Assembly (NCBI RefSeq): GCF_011758645.1
Contig: NZ_JAAMOZ010000002.1
Location: forward strand, 1 to 64,000
Source: Brooklawnia cerclae
GTDB lineage: Bacteria > Actinomycetota > Actinomycetes > Propionibacteriales > Propionibacteriaceae
Length of the DNA stretch: 64,000 nucleotides
Direction: 5' to 3'
The translations under genes were made by a program, and so were the position numbers. How positions within the stretch are numbered: position 1 is the stretch's first letter; each line of letters starts with the position of its first letter. Shown here piece by piece: positions 41,777 to 49,713 of the stretch. The notes under the pieces are model-generated. The model did not search any database and was not told the origin of the DNA. It worked only from the letters and a program-made list of their open reading frames with translations.

Positions 41777-42562
41777 ATGGCGGAGGTACAGCACATCAAG
41801 GTACCGCCGCGCGGGAGCCCATCGGTCTCTCGCGCGGCGGCCATCCTGAATCTCATGGCGACGCGACCCGGCGGATGGTCGCTGACCCAGATCGCATCGG
41901 CATTGGGCCTCGCGAAGTCGTCGACGCTGACGATCATGACGTCGCTGGAGGCAGCCGGCCTGGTGGCCAGGGCGGACAACTACTACGAGCTCGACGTCGG
42001 CGTCCTGACCCCGGCAGGGGGATTCCTCAAGGGCGTGGACATCGTGAGCCTGTTCAAGCGGAGGATCGCGACGTCCCCGCTTCTCAAGAACGAGATCGCG
42101 CATCTCGCCGTGCTCGGCGGGCGCGACGTCATCTACATCTCGCGGCACATCGGGCGCTCACCGTTGCCCGTGACGGCCCAGGTGGGCGACCGGTTCCCCG
42201 CATCGATCACCGCGGTCGGGGCCGCGCTGCTGGCGCAGATGCCGGACGACGAGGTGGTCGCCCTGTTCCAGGGCGCCGGTGAGTTCCCGCAGTGGACCTC
42301 GCGCTCAACCCCTGACCTGGAGGCGCTGCTCGCGAAGGTCCACCACGTGCGTGAGATCGGCTATGCCGTGGACGACGGCGAGACCCATCCCAACGTGTTC
42401 GCCTTCGGGCTGGTCGTCCACCGGGTGGGCAACTTCGTCCAGGACGTGGCGATCAGTACGTCGTTGAGCAGGGATCCGCTCGACGCCGAGCACCGCGACA
42501 AGGCACTGAGCGAACTGCGCACGATCTGCGCGGCGTTGGAGATGGGCAACGACATGCTCTAG
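41777..42562 (+). CDS. IclR-family transcriptional regulator
   Basis: This 261-residue regulator has an N-terminal winged helix (SVSRAAAILNLM, then SLTQIASALGLAKSSTLTIMTSLEAAGLV) and a GAF-like effector domain. GRDVIYISRHIG, FPASITAVGAALLAQMPDDEVVAL and REIGYAVDDGETHPNVFAFG are the usual IclR landmarks. It is the only regulator in the sugar-acid locus, so it is the likely ligand-responsive controller of the dctP promoters. TATTCT (41758-41763) lies 13 nt before the ATG and no Shine-Dalgarno is visible. The stop overlaps that of the convergent gene by 3 nt (CTAG). Confidence 0.9.
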   Translation: MAEVQHIKVPPRGSPSVSRAAAILNLMATRPGGWSLTQIASALGLAKSSTLTIMTSLEAAGLVARADNYYELDVGVLTPAGGFLKGVDIVSLFKRRIATSPLLKNEIAHLAVLGGRDVIYISRHIGRSPLPVTAQVGDRFPASITAVGAALLAQMPDDEVVALFQGAGEFPQWTSRSTPDLEALLAKVHHVREIGYAVDDGETHPNVFAFGLVVHRVGNFVQDVAISTSLSRDPLDAEHRDKALSELRTICAALEMGNDML

Positions 42563-43458
42563 GAGCGATCGGGGTCGGACGGCAGCGTCGTCGTCTCCTC
42601 GAGATACTTGTGGACGACGGCCAGGTCGTCGTCCCCGAGCCCTGCTGCCACCACACCTTCGATGATGCCCAGCGCATGTTTCGCGGTGGGCAGGGTGCGA
42701 GAGGCCTGTGCGGCCTCGTTCAGCGCGATGTTCAGATCCTTGACCATGAACTTCGCCGCGCCCGTGTTGGAGTAGTCGCGGTTCTCGATCTTCTCGTGCT
42801 TGGCCGTGAGTACGGCGCTTCCACCCCAACCCTTGGCGAGCATGCCGAACATCAGGGCCACGTCGACTCCGGCGCCCTCGGCCAGCAACGCGGCCTCGGA
42901 CAGGGCACTGATCGTGACGGCCACCACCATCTGGTTGCACGCCTTGACGACCTCCCCTGCACCGAGCGGGCCGCAGTGGACGGGCGTGCCGCAGGCCTGA
43001 AGGACGGGCAGGACGCCGGCGACGGCCTCCTCGTCCCCTCCGACCATGATCGACAGGGTGCCCGCCTGAGCGCCCGCCTCGCCGCCCGACACCGGTGCGT
43101 CGACGACCCGGAGCAGGCCGCCGGTGGCCTGCTCCGCGCGAGCCGCCAGGTCGCGCACACCTTGGGGGGCCACCGTCGAGCTCACCACCAGGACGGTGGG
43201 CCGGGTGGTGCCCTCGAACAGGCCGGGCAGCAGGGGCTCGAGCTGCGTCAGATCCTGCAGCATGTCGATGATCACATCGTTCGATGATGCGATCCGTACG
43301 GGGTCGGACTCGAAAGTGGCGCCGGCGGCGACCAGGGACCGGGCGGACTCCGGACGGCGCGCCCACACTGTGACGCGGTGACCCGCGCCGATCAGATTGT
43401 GTGCCATGGGTGCGCCCATCTTGCCCGGGCCGAGCAGTGCAACGTCATGTGAAACCAT
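42559..43458 (-). CDS. NAD(P)-dependent oxidoreductase, 3-hydroxyisobutyrate dehydrogenase / tartronate semialdehyde reductase family
   Basis: This 299-residue beta-hydroxyacid dehydrogenase has the N-terminal Rossmann motif LLGPGKMGAPMAHNLIGAGH and the substrate-binding signature VVDAPVSGGEAGAQAGTLSIMVGG. The catalytic lysine region GEVVKACNQMVVA is intact. Such enzymes interconvert 2-hydroxy-3-oxopropionate and glycerate, or 3-hydroxyisobutyrate and methylmalonate semialdehyde. In a sugar-acid locus the first is more likely. It is encoded opposite to its neighbours, convergent with iclR and divergent from the SDR, with only ~60 bp to the SDR start. That leaves room for one shared control region. 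Confidence 0.87.
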   Translation of the reverse strand: MVSHDVALLGPGKMGAPMAHNLIGAGHRVTVWARRPESARSLVAAGATFESDPVRIASSNDVIIDMLQDLTQLEPLLPGLFEGTTRPTVLVVSSTVAPQGVRDLAARAEQATGGLLRVVDAPVSGGEAGAQAGTLSIMVGGDEEAVAGVLPVLQACGTPVHCGPLGAGEVVKACNQMVVAVTISALSEAALLAEGAGVDVALMFGMLAKGWGGSAVLTAKHEKIENRDYSNTGAAKFMVKDLNIALNEAAQASRTLPTAKHALGIIEGVVAAGLGDDDLAVVHKYLEETTTLPSDPDRS

Positions 43459-43521
43459 GTATGCAGACTATTGGCGGCAGGCCATCGGTGGCGGCCGTAT
43501 CCAACGACGGAAAGCATGGTC

Positions 43522-44277
43522 ATGAGTTCACCATTCGACATCTCCGGGCAGACCGCTGTCGTCACGGGCGGGGCGAGAGGCCTCGGCCGGGGCGCCGTCG
43601 AGGCGCTCCTGCGGGCAGGGGCCGACGTCCACGTCATCGATCGCCTGGAGGCGCCGGACGATCTGCGCGCCTTCGCCGCGGAGCAGGGGCGAAGGCTCGT
43701 CGGGCATCAGGCCGATCTCCTCGATCCCGATGCCCTGCCGGGCGTGGCACGGGAGATACTGGCCGACGACCAGATCGACATCCTCGTCAGCAACGCCGGA
43801 TTCAACGTGCGGTATCCGTCGACCGAGTTCCCGCTGGACAAGTGGGATGCCGTGCTGGCCGTCGACCTGAGGGCCGTCTTCCAGGGATGCCAGCTCTTCG
43901 GTGCTCCGATGGTCGAGCGGGGGCACGGGAAGATCATCAACACCGCATCGGTGCTGAGCTTCCAGGGCGGGCTGACCGTGCCCGCCTATGCGGCCGCGAA
44001 GGGCGGCGTCGCCTCGGTGACCAGGGCACTGTGCAACGAGTGGGCGGGCCGGGGCGTCAACGTCAACGCCATCGCGCCCGGGTACATGGCCACCGAACTC
44101 AACACGCAACTGCTCGCCGACGAGGAGCGCACCGCACAGATCACCGTGCGCATCCCGGCGGGGCGCTGGGGCACGCCCGCCGACGTGGGCGACGTGGTCG
44201 TGTTCCTGGCCTCACCCGCTGCCGACTACATCCACGGGCAGGTGATCGCCATCGACGGCGGCTGGCTCGCGCGCTGA
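43522..44277 (+). CDS. Short-chain dehydrogenase/reductase, gluconate 5-dehydrogenase or KduD type
   Basis: This 251-residue classical SDR has the cofactor motif TGGARGLGRGAVEALL, NAGFN, the active-site serine in NTASVLSFQG, and the catalytic pair YAAAKGG. VNAIAPGYMATELN and the C-terminal DGGWLAR are typical of gluconate 5-dehydrogenase and 2-deoxygluconate 3-dehydrogenase. Together with the idonate-dehydrogenase-like enzyme it could run the idonate to 5-ketogluconate to gluconate route. GGAAA lies 8 nt before the ATG at 43522. The ATG at 43516 is too close to it, and the long upstream extension is not conserved. Confidence 0.85.
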   Translation: MSSPFDISGQTAVVTGGARGLGRGAVEALLRAGADVHVIDRLEAPDDLRAFAAEQGRRLVGHQADLLDPDALPGVAREILADDQIDILVSNAGFNVRYPSTEFPLDKWDAVLAVDLRAVFQGCQLFGAPMVERGHGKIINTASVLSFQGGLTVPAYAAAKGGVASVTRALCNEWAGRGVNVNAIAPGYMATELNTQLLADEERTAQITVRIPAGRWGTPADVGDVVVFLASPAADYIHGQVIAIDGGWLAR

Positions 44278-44291
44278 CCAGGCAGCCCGGG

Positions 44292-44951
44292 TCAGGAGGC
44301 GAGCCCGGTCTCGAAGGCGATGAGGACCAGGCTGACGCGGTCGCGTGCCTGCAGTTTGCTGAGCAGGCGTCCGATGTGGGTCTTGACCGTGCCCTCGGCC
44401 ATGAACAGGCTCGCGGCGATCTCCGAGTTCGTCGCGCCGCGGGCGATCTCGACGAGCACCTCGCGTTCCCTGTCGGTGAGCACGTCGAGGCGCTCGTCCC
44501 GGCGTCCCGGCGCGTCCGGCAGCGACGGCAGCACCTGCTCCAGCAGCCGGCGGGTCGCGCTGGGCGCCACCACCGAGTCGCCCGCGGCGACGGCCCGGAT
44601 GGCGCTCAGCAGGTCGTCGGGGCGCGCGTCCTTCAGCATGAACCCGGACGCCCCCGCCTTCAACGCGGAGAAGACGTACTCGTCCAGATCGAAGGTGGTG
44701 AGGACGAGCACCTTCGTGGGCAGGCCGGCCGCGACGATGCGCCGGGTGGCCTCGACCCCGTCCATCTGGGGCATGCGGATGTCCATCAGGACGACGTCGG
44801 CCGGCTTCGCGGTGAGCGCGCTGACCGCGCCGAGCCCGCTGTTGGCCTCGCCGACCACCGTCATGTCGTCCTCGGCGTCGATGAGCATGCGGAACCCGCT
44901 GCGTACCAGGGACTGGTCGTCGGCGAGGAAGACTGTCAGCGGCTGTGTCAC
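44292..44951 (-). CDS. Response regulator, NarL/LuxR type
   Basis: This 219-residue regulator has a receiver domain with the phospho-acceptor aspartate in VVLMDIRMPQMDG and the conserved lysine in GFMLKDARPDDL. A LuxR-type helix-turn-helix follows (LTDREREVLVEIARGATNSEIAASLFMAEGTVKTHIGRLLSKL). The GTG start overlaps the stop of the sensor kinase gene (GTGA), so the pair is translationally coupled. The target genes are not evident from the window. Confidence 0.93.
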   Translation of the reverse strand: MTQPLTVFLADDQSLVRSGFRMLIDAEDDMTVVGEANSGLGAVSALTAKPADVVLMDIRMPQMDGVEATRRIVAAGLPTKVLVLTTFDLDEYVFSALKAGASGFMLKDARPDDLLSAIRAVAAGDSVVAPSATRRLLEQVLPSLPDAPGRRDERLDVLTDREREVLVEIARGATNSEIAASLFMAEGTVKTHIGRLLSKLQARDRVSLVLIAFETGLAS

Positions 44952-46261
44952 GGGGTTTGGTTCCCTCCTGGTCCGTGGTGACGTGGTGACGGTTTGCCCG
45001 CCTGCAGCGGGAGCGTGGCACGGACCAGCCACCCGCCTGTGCGTGTCGGTCGGGCGACCAGCTTGCCACCCATTGCGGCGACTCGCTCGTGCATACCGCG
45101 AAGACCGTAGCCAGGGCCGAGATCGGGGACCAAGGGCCAGTCGTCGGCGGCGTCGGGTGTCGATCCCGCGGGGATGCCGCCGTCGTCCATCACCTCGATG
45201 TGGATCACGGTCGGCTCGTAGATGATCGTGACGCGCGCCCTGGCCTGGGGTCCGGCGTGTTTGAGGAAGTTCGTCAGCGCTTCCTGCACCACCCGGTAGG
45301 CGGTCAGGCCCACGGTGGCGCTCACCGCGGGTTCCGCCCCGGTGATGGACAGCGTCACCCGGTCGCCCGCGCGGGCGACCATGGTCGCGATGTCGGGCAG
45401 CCCCGGGTTGGGGCGATAGTCGTCGGGCGAGGACGACTCGGGGTCGACGCGCAGGACGCCCACGATGCGCCGCATCTCCGACAAGGCCTCGCGGCCGGTG
45501 TCCGAGATGGTGTCGAGCACACGGGTGGCCGCCTCGGGCTGCTTGCGGGCCAGGGCCTTGCCGCCGTCGGCCTGGACGATGATGACGCTGAGCGAGTGCG
45601 CCACCACATCGTGCAGCTCTCGTGCGATCTCGTTGCGGATGCGCGCCTCGGCCATCCGCGTCTGCTGCTCGCGGCGCACGAGTTCCGACTCGTAGCGCTG
45701 GCGGGCCGACTGCTCCCGCTCCTCCCGGGTGATCGCCGTCTCGCGATCTCGCCGCCCGAGCAGGTACGGGATGACCACCCAGGCGAAGCAGAGGGCCGAG
45801 AACGGGGCCGTGAGCGACAAGAGACCTTCCCCCTGCTGTGCGAGCGGCTCGTCGCTCATCCAGCGCAGGGGGCCGATGACCGACCCCAGCGCTCCTGCGC
45901 CGACGACGATCCGCGACTCGTGCCCGGCGACGAAGCGTGCCACCGAGTACGACGCGGCCGGGATGGCTATCAGCGACCACGTCGGGCTCGAGACGAACAC
46001 CACCTGGACGAGGCCGGCCACGGTCATTAGGCCGGTCATGAGGATGGGGTGGGTCCGGCGGATGGCCAGCGGCATCATCAGGGCGATCGAGGTGATCACG
46101 GACGCCGCGTAGTCGGGACGCCTGGGGCCGGACGCCAGCAGGTCGCCCCAGAAGGCGGTGCCCAGCGTCAGGGCGATGGCCATGGCGAGATCGAGACGCC
46201 GGGCTGCGGGTCCCCCGCGCTCGGCGGCCTCCTTCGACCTGAGACCGTCGTCCACGTCCAT
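44948..46261 (-). CDS. Sensor histidine kinase, NarL/DesK-like family
   Basis: This 437-residue kinase has four to six hydrophobic segments in the first ~190 residues. An HisKA_3 dimerisation domain contains the phospho-acceptor histidine in ARELHDVVAHSLSVIIVQADGG, and an ATPase domain carries EALTNFLKHAG, VMDDGGIPAG and GYGLRGMHERVAAMGG. The short extracytoplasmic loops argue for sensing within the membrane. The ATG at 46261 is set by a leaderless -10 box 6 nt upstream. The frame reaches 68 codons further back without conserved sequence. It forms a pair with the response regulator. Confidence 0.9.
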   Translation of the reverse strand: MDVDDGLRSKEAAERGGPAARRLDLAMAIALTLGTAFWGDLLASGPRRPDYAASVITSIALMMPLAIRRTHPILMTGLMTVAGLVQVVFVSSPTWSLIAIPAASYSVARFVAGHESRIVVGAGALGSVIGPLRWMSDEPLAQQGEGLLSLTAPFSALCFAWVVIPYLLGRRDRETAITREEREQSARQRYESELVRREQQTRMAEARIRNEIARELHDVVAHSLSVIIVQADGGKALARKQPEAATRVLDTISDTGREALSEMRRIVGVLRVDPESSSPDDYRPNPGLPDIATMVARAGDRVTLSITGAEPAVSATVGLTAYRVVQEALTNFLKHAGPQARARVTIIYEPTVIHIEVMDDGGIPAGSTPDAADDWPLVPDLGPGYGLRGMHERVAAMGGKLVARPTRTGGWLVRATLPLQAGKPSPRHHGPGGNQTP

Positions 46262-46267
46262 CCCCTC

Positions 46268-46273
46268 AGCGTA
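46268..46273 (-). promoter_or_regulatory. -10 element of a leaderless transcript for the sensor kinase
   Basis: On the minus strand TACGCT is followed by six bases (GAGGGG) and the ATG. Confidence 0.5.
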
Positions 46274-46421
46274 GTCCCGCGGTCTCGCAGGTCGCGCCTG
46301 CGTGCGAGGCGCCGCCTCACGGGGGAGAATGGAGCCAGCCGAATCCGAGACGAAGTGTCGGCGCGGCCCGGTACTGTCGGCCACGGACGAACTCGAGATC
46401 ACCCCAGCGGAAGGAAGGACC

Positions 46422-48263
46422 GTGGCATCGCAACTCGAGACCCCCCGGCCCCATTCCTGGCCCACGTTCGGGATGGAGCCGCTCGATGCGTCCTACGTGA
46501 ATCGTCTGATCGATTATGTGGACGGCCGCCTCGACCAGGCGGATCATCGCATGCTGCTGCTGCTCAAGTGCATGCTGGCAAGCGATCTTCCGCCGGCGCT
46601 GCACAATCGGGCGACCGAGGCCGTGCTGGGGTTCCGCTATTCCGTGCTGGAGCCGGGCCACGACTCGATGACCCTGTGGACCGAGAGCCACCAGCTCGCG
46701 ACGGCGACGGCGGAGTACCTCGCCGGTCAGATGCTCGAGGACCAGATCTTCCGCAATGACGGGCGGTCGGGCGCCCGGCACAAGCGGGCCGCCCACGCGC
46801 GGTTGCTCCAGTGGCTGTCGGATCGTTTCCGGTTCGGCTTCAGCGAGTGGCTGTCGAGCGACTACTACGCGTACAACGCGGGCACGCTGGCGCTGCTCAT
46901 CGACCACGCCCGCGACGAGGCGCTGGTGCGGCGGGCGTCCATGGTGCTCGACCTGCTGCTGACCGATGTGGCGCTGCACAGCTTCCGGGGCCAGTTCGTC
47001 CCCAGCATGGGACGCGGCAGCCTCGAGGCGATCTGCCATCCCGAGACCTCCGAGATCGTCCCCGTGTGGCATTCGGCGTTCGAGACCGCGGACGAGGACG
47101 ACCCCGAGCCCGACTACGACCAGCTGTCCAGCCTGTTCGTGACGAGGCGCCGCTACGAGACACCGGCGGCCGTGCGGGAGACCGCGCTCGACCAGCCGGT
47201 CAGGCGGGTGCTGACGTCCCAGGGCCTCGACGCGGACGAGGTACGTGACGAGTTACGCGCCCATCCCGAGTACCCGCGCTCCCAGGGCATGGATCTGGTG
47301 GCCTTCTGGTGGGCGCAACAGGCGATCACGAGGCCCGAGACCATCGTGGAGTCGGTGCGGGCGCTGCGGGCGCTCGACCTCGACGGCAACCGCACCCTGG
47401 CTCCGATGCGGCGTTTCTGCCGGGTGCCCGACCGGCTGCTCGTCCCCACCCTCAACACGCTCAACCCGGTGACGCAGGGCGCCGCGCTGCAGCGGGCGAA
47501 CGTGCAGACCGTGACGACGGCCAACTACCTGCTGAGCAGCGTCCAGCGCTACCACCCGGGCGAGTTCGGCGACCAGCAGCACATCTGGCATGCGACCCTG
47601 CCCGGCGACATCCAGGTGTTCGGGACGCACCCCGGGTCGACGGAGCTGACCCGCGAGGGACGCCCGGCGAGCCCCGGGCACTGGGTGGGCAACGGCATCA
47701 ATCCCGACGTGGCGCAGCACCACAACGTGCTGCTCGCCCTCTACGACCTCCGGGCGCGCAAGGGCATGCTGGAGGGCCCGCGCCACGAACTCGTGCACAT
47801 CCACTTCCCGTTCGTCCCGTTCGACCAGACCAGGCTCGGGTCGACGTGGGTCGCCGGGCGCAGGGACGACTCGTACATCGGCATCCTCGGCACGCACAGC
47901 TTCGAACAGATCAGTGAGACCGAGATCGTGCAGCGCGGGGTCAACACGGGCTACGCGGTCGTGCTGGGGGACGACGAGGAGTACACCTCGTTCGCCTCGT
48001 TCCTGCGGCAGCTCAAGCAGTACCGGGTGCGGCTGGACGGCAAGCGCCTCACGTTGACCAGCCCCTACGGCAGGTTCGAACTGGTGTGGAAGGGCGACTT
48101 CCGCGTCAACAGCCGCCTGATCGATTCGTGGTACCCCCACTACGACTCGATCCACGTGCGATCGGCTCGTAACCCGGGACGGCTGACGATCAACGGCACG
48201 ACGCAGCGGCTCGCGCTCGACTGGGGCATGAGCTTGCGCGAGTCCTCGCCGCTCGAAGAGTGA
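46422..48263 (+). CDS. Large uncharacterised protein, 613 aa
   Basis: I cannot assign this protein. The first ~330 residues are mainly helical, with repeated aromatic-rich helices (RFGFSEWLSSDYYAYNAGTLALLIDHARDEALVRRASMVLDLLL). This recalls the alpha-toroid of polysaccharide lyases and related enzymes. The last ~230 residues look beta-rich (GDIQVFGTHPG, RVRLDGKRLTLTSPYGRFELVWKGDF), as in their sandwich domains. HH and HIHFPF histidines could be catalytic. No signal peptide or membrane segment is present. GTG 46422 follows AAGGAAGGA. The gene is divergent from the sensor kinase. The toroid-plus-sandwich idea is only a shape argument and needs a structure prediction. Confidence 0.6.
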   Translation: MASQLETPRPHSWPTFGMEPLDASYVNRLIDYVDGRLDQADHRMLLLLKCMLASDLPPALHNRATEAVLGFRYSVLEPGHDSMTLWTESHQLATATAEYLAGQMLEDQIFRNDGRSGARHKRAAHARLLQWLSDRFRFGFSEWLSSDYYAYNAGTLALLIDHARDEALVRRASMVLDLLLTDVALHSFRGQFVPSMGRGSLEAICHPETSEIVPVWHSAFETADEDDPEPDYDQLSSLFVTRRRYETPAAVRETALDQPVRRVLTSQGLDADEVRDELRAHPEYPRSQGMDLVAFWWAQQAITRPETIVESVRALRALDLDGNRTLAPMRRFCRVPDRLLVPTLNTLNPVTQGAALQRANVQTVTTANYLLSSVQRYHPGEFGDQQHIWHATLPGDIQVFGTHPGSTELTREGRPASPGHWVGNGINPDVAQHHNVLLALYDLRARKGMLEGPRHELVHIHFPFVPFDQTRLGSTWVAGRRDDSYIGILGTHSFEQISETEIVQRGVNTGYAVVLGDDEEYTSFASFLRQLKQYRVRLDGKRLTLTSPYGRFELVWKGDFRVNSRLIDSWYPHYDSIHVRSARNPGRLTINGTTQRLALDWGMSLRESSPLEE

Positions 48264-48267
48264 GTCC

Positions 48268-48396
48268 TCAGTCCAGGTCGTCGGTGGCCGCGGCCCACAG
48301 TTCGGCCGAAGCCTGGGCGCGGGCCCGGTTGCGCAGAGCCATGAGCCCCAGGACGAGGGCGATCACTGCGAGGACGATACCGATGCGTTTCCTCAT
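48268..48396 (-). CDS. Small single-pass membrane protein, DLW-39-like
   Basis: This 42-residue ORF lies on the minus strand. MRKR is followed by a hydrophobic helix (IGIVLAVIALVLGLMAL), a basic stretch and the acidic end AELWAAATDDLD. This resembles the actinobacterial DLW-39 small-protein family, which has a similar helix followed by a conserved LW-A-TD motif. AAGGTGG lies 5 nt before the ATG. It sits between the 613-aa protein gene (convergent) and the GH32-like gene (same strand, 21 bp upstream). An overlapping plus-strand ORF in the same interval is rejected as a shadow. Confidence 0.7.
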   Translation of the reverse strand: MRKRIGIVLAVIALVLGLMALRNRARAQASAELWAAATDDLD

Positions 48397-48417
48397 GCCG
48401 ACCACCTTAGTGCGGAC

Positions 48418-49458
48418 TCAACGGGCGTTCCCGTGGAGCAGGGGACGATAGGTGATCTGCGCGCTCGCCGGGGTGGCCACCCGTAGCCTCCACGGGACAG
48501 GGCCGGTGGGCGGGACACGCAGCAGGGACAGGCATTCCCGCCCTTGATCGGCGAAGAGCTCCACGCTGCAACGGTCGACCCACAGGTCGAGCTCCAGGGT
48601 GCCGGGCAGCAGCGGGAAGCGGGCGGTGTGGGCCGCCAGCATGTGGTCCCCGGGACGATGGGCGATCAACTCGTCGCCGATGCGCGAGACGCTCACACCG
48701 TCGAGGGTGAGCGTGAAGTCGGCCTCGGTGACGCGCAGATGCACCAGGCCGATCGGATCGGTGATCGGTAGTTCCTCGTCCCTGCCGGCAGGGGGGACGG
48801 GCAGGGAGTCCTCGTCCCCGAGCTGCTCACCGATCTCGTCGGGCACCTGCTGGCGCAGCACGCGTCCGCCCTCCTCGTGGGCCACCTGCAGCACGCGGGG
48901 CAGGCTCAGCATTCCGGGCCAGGCGTGTGAGCGCGGCGGGTCGGAGGGCCACAGCGAGCCGATCACCAGCAGGCGCGGGCGTCCCCGGTGGCCCGCGGGC
49001 GAGTTCTGCAGGGGGCGGGCGTGGCGGAAGGCGAGCCACATGTCGAGCGGATGGAATCCCGGATCGCCCTCGGGCACGAACTCGCCGTCCTCCAGCCTCC
49101 CGAAACGGTAGCCGGTGAGTCCCGGCACCGGGCTGCGACCGGGGGTCGGCTCGGCCAGTTGCAGCCAGAACAGCTCGTCCGAGTCGACGTCGGGCACCCG
49201 GAGCAGATCGACGATCGTCCAGTCACCGCAGGTGGGCCGGCGTGTGTCGGAGCGCGCGGCGTCCGGAGGCGAACTGGTGGGCGCGTCGGCCGACCAGGTG
49301 AGGAGGTCGGGGGTGCGCGCTCCGGACCAGCCGGGTGATCCGTGGCCGGTGGGGACGACGTGCCATGCCCTCTCGCCGTACCAGGCGTCCCCCGGTTCGA
49401 GGGCGGCTCCCGTCGCCGCGCCGAAGTGGAAGACGGGCGTGCGCTCCGCTGCGTCCAT
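48418..49458 (-). CDS. GH32-like protein with altered catalytic motif and reduced length
   Basis: This 346-residue protein keeps several landmarks of glycoside hydrolase family 32 (invertase/levanase). The opening is FHFGAATG, WSGARTPDLLTWSADAP corresponds to the WGHAxSxDLxHW region, GMLSLPRVL follows, and the C-terminal sandwich signature is DRCSVELFADQG. The catalytic motif WMNDPNG, however, aligns with AALEPGD (residues 18-24), so the nucleophile aspartate is replaced. The RDP and EC motifs are not recognisable. The usual length is about 480-500. It is therefore probably a non-hydrolytic relative, carbohydrate-binding or degenerate, rather than an active fructosidase. The start is supported by a leaderless -10 box. 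Confidence 0.7.
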   Translation of the reverse strand: MDAAERTPVFHFGAATGAALEPGDAWYGERAWHVVPTGHGSPGWSGARTPDLLTWSADAPTSSPPDAARSDTRRPTCGDWTIVDLLRVPDVDSDELFWLQLAEPTPGRSPVPGLTGYRFGRLEDGEFVPEGDPGFHPLDMWLAFRHARPLQNSPAGHRGRPRLLVIGSLWPSDPPRSHAWPGMLSLPRVLQVAHEEGGRVLRQQVPDEIGEQLGDEDSLPVPPAGRDEELPITDPIGLVHLRVTEADFTLTLDGVSVSRIGDELIAHRPGDHMLAAHTARFPLLPGTLELDLWVDRCSVELFADQGRECLSLLRVPPTGPVPWRLRVATPASAQITYRPLLHGNAR

Positions 49459-49464
49459 AGCGCG

Positions 49465-49470
49465 ATAGTA
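49465..49470 (-). promoter_or_regulatory. -10 element of a leaderless transcript for the GH32-like gene
   Basis: Minus-strand TACTAT is followed by six bases (CGCGCT) and the ATG at 49458. Confidence 0.55.
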
Positions 49471-49571
49471 GTGCTCGCGCGTAAGGCCGGTGCCTCACCT
49501 ATGGTTCACCGAACGGACACCCGGAGGTCCGATGGGGATGAATCACCGGGCTGCACACAGCTTCCGGGGCG

Positions 49572-49654
49572 TTTTCCACAGGATTCATCCACATATCCAC
49601 ATAGCGCTATGTGAACTGTGCGTAAACACTTGCGATTTCAATTTGTTGTCCACA
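49572..49654. other. Cluster of DnaA-box-like sites in an AT-rich intergenic stretch
   Basis: Four sites related to the DnaA 9-mer, all in the same orientation, occur in 83 bp: TTTTCCACA (49572), TCATCCACA (49585), ATATCCACA (49593) and the perfect actinobacterial box TTGTCCACA (49646). The surrounding sequence is markedly more AT-rich than the genes on either side. No dnaA, dnaN or gyrase gene is near, so this is not a standard chromosomal origin. It could titrate DnaA or mark a DnaA-controlled promoter. Confidence 0.45.
49598..49613. promoter_or_regulatory. Perfect 16-bp palindrome
   Basis: CACATAGCGCTATGTG is a perfect palindrome within the DnaA-box-like cluster. It overlaps one of the boxes and lies about 100 bp from the HIT gene and 140 bp from the GH32-like gene. 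It may be an operator for either. Confidence 0.55.
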
Positions 49655-49713
49655 GTGCGCGACCCGAGGCACCGACCTCCGCGAGAGGTGGCACGCGTGC
49701 CACGATGGGTGGC

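Noticed and set aside
48260-48451. 63-residue plus-strand ORF
   Set aside because: Arg/Ala/Ser-rich translation without a ribosome site, opposite a better-supported small membrane protein on the minus strand.
49572-49654. Chromosomal replication origin
   Set aside because: No dnaA, dnaN, recF, gyrB or parAB genes are near, and the spacing and number of boxes are below those of actinobacterial oriC. Kept only as a DnaA-box-like cluster.
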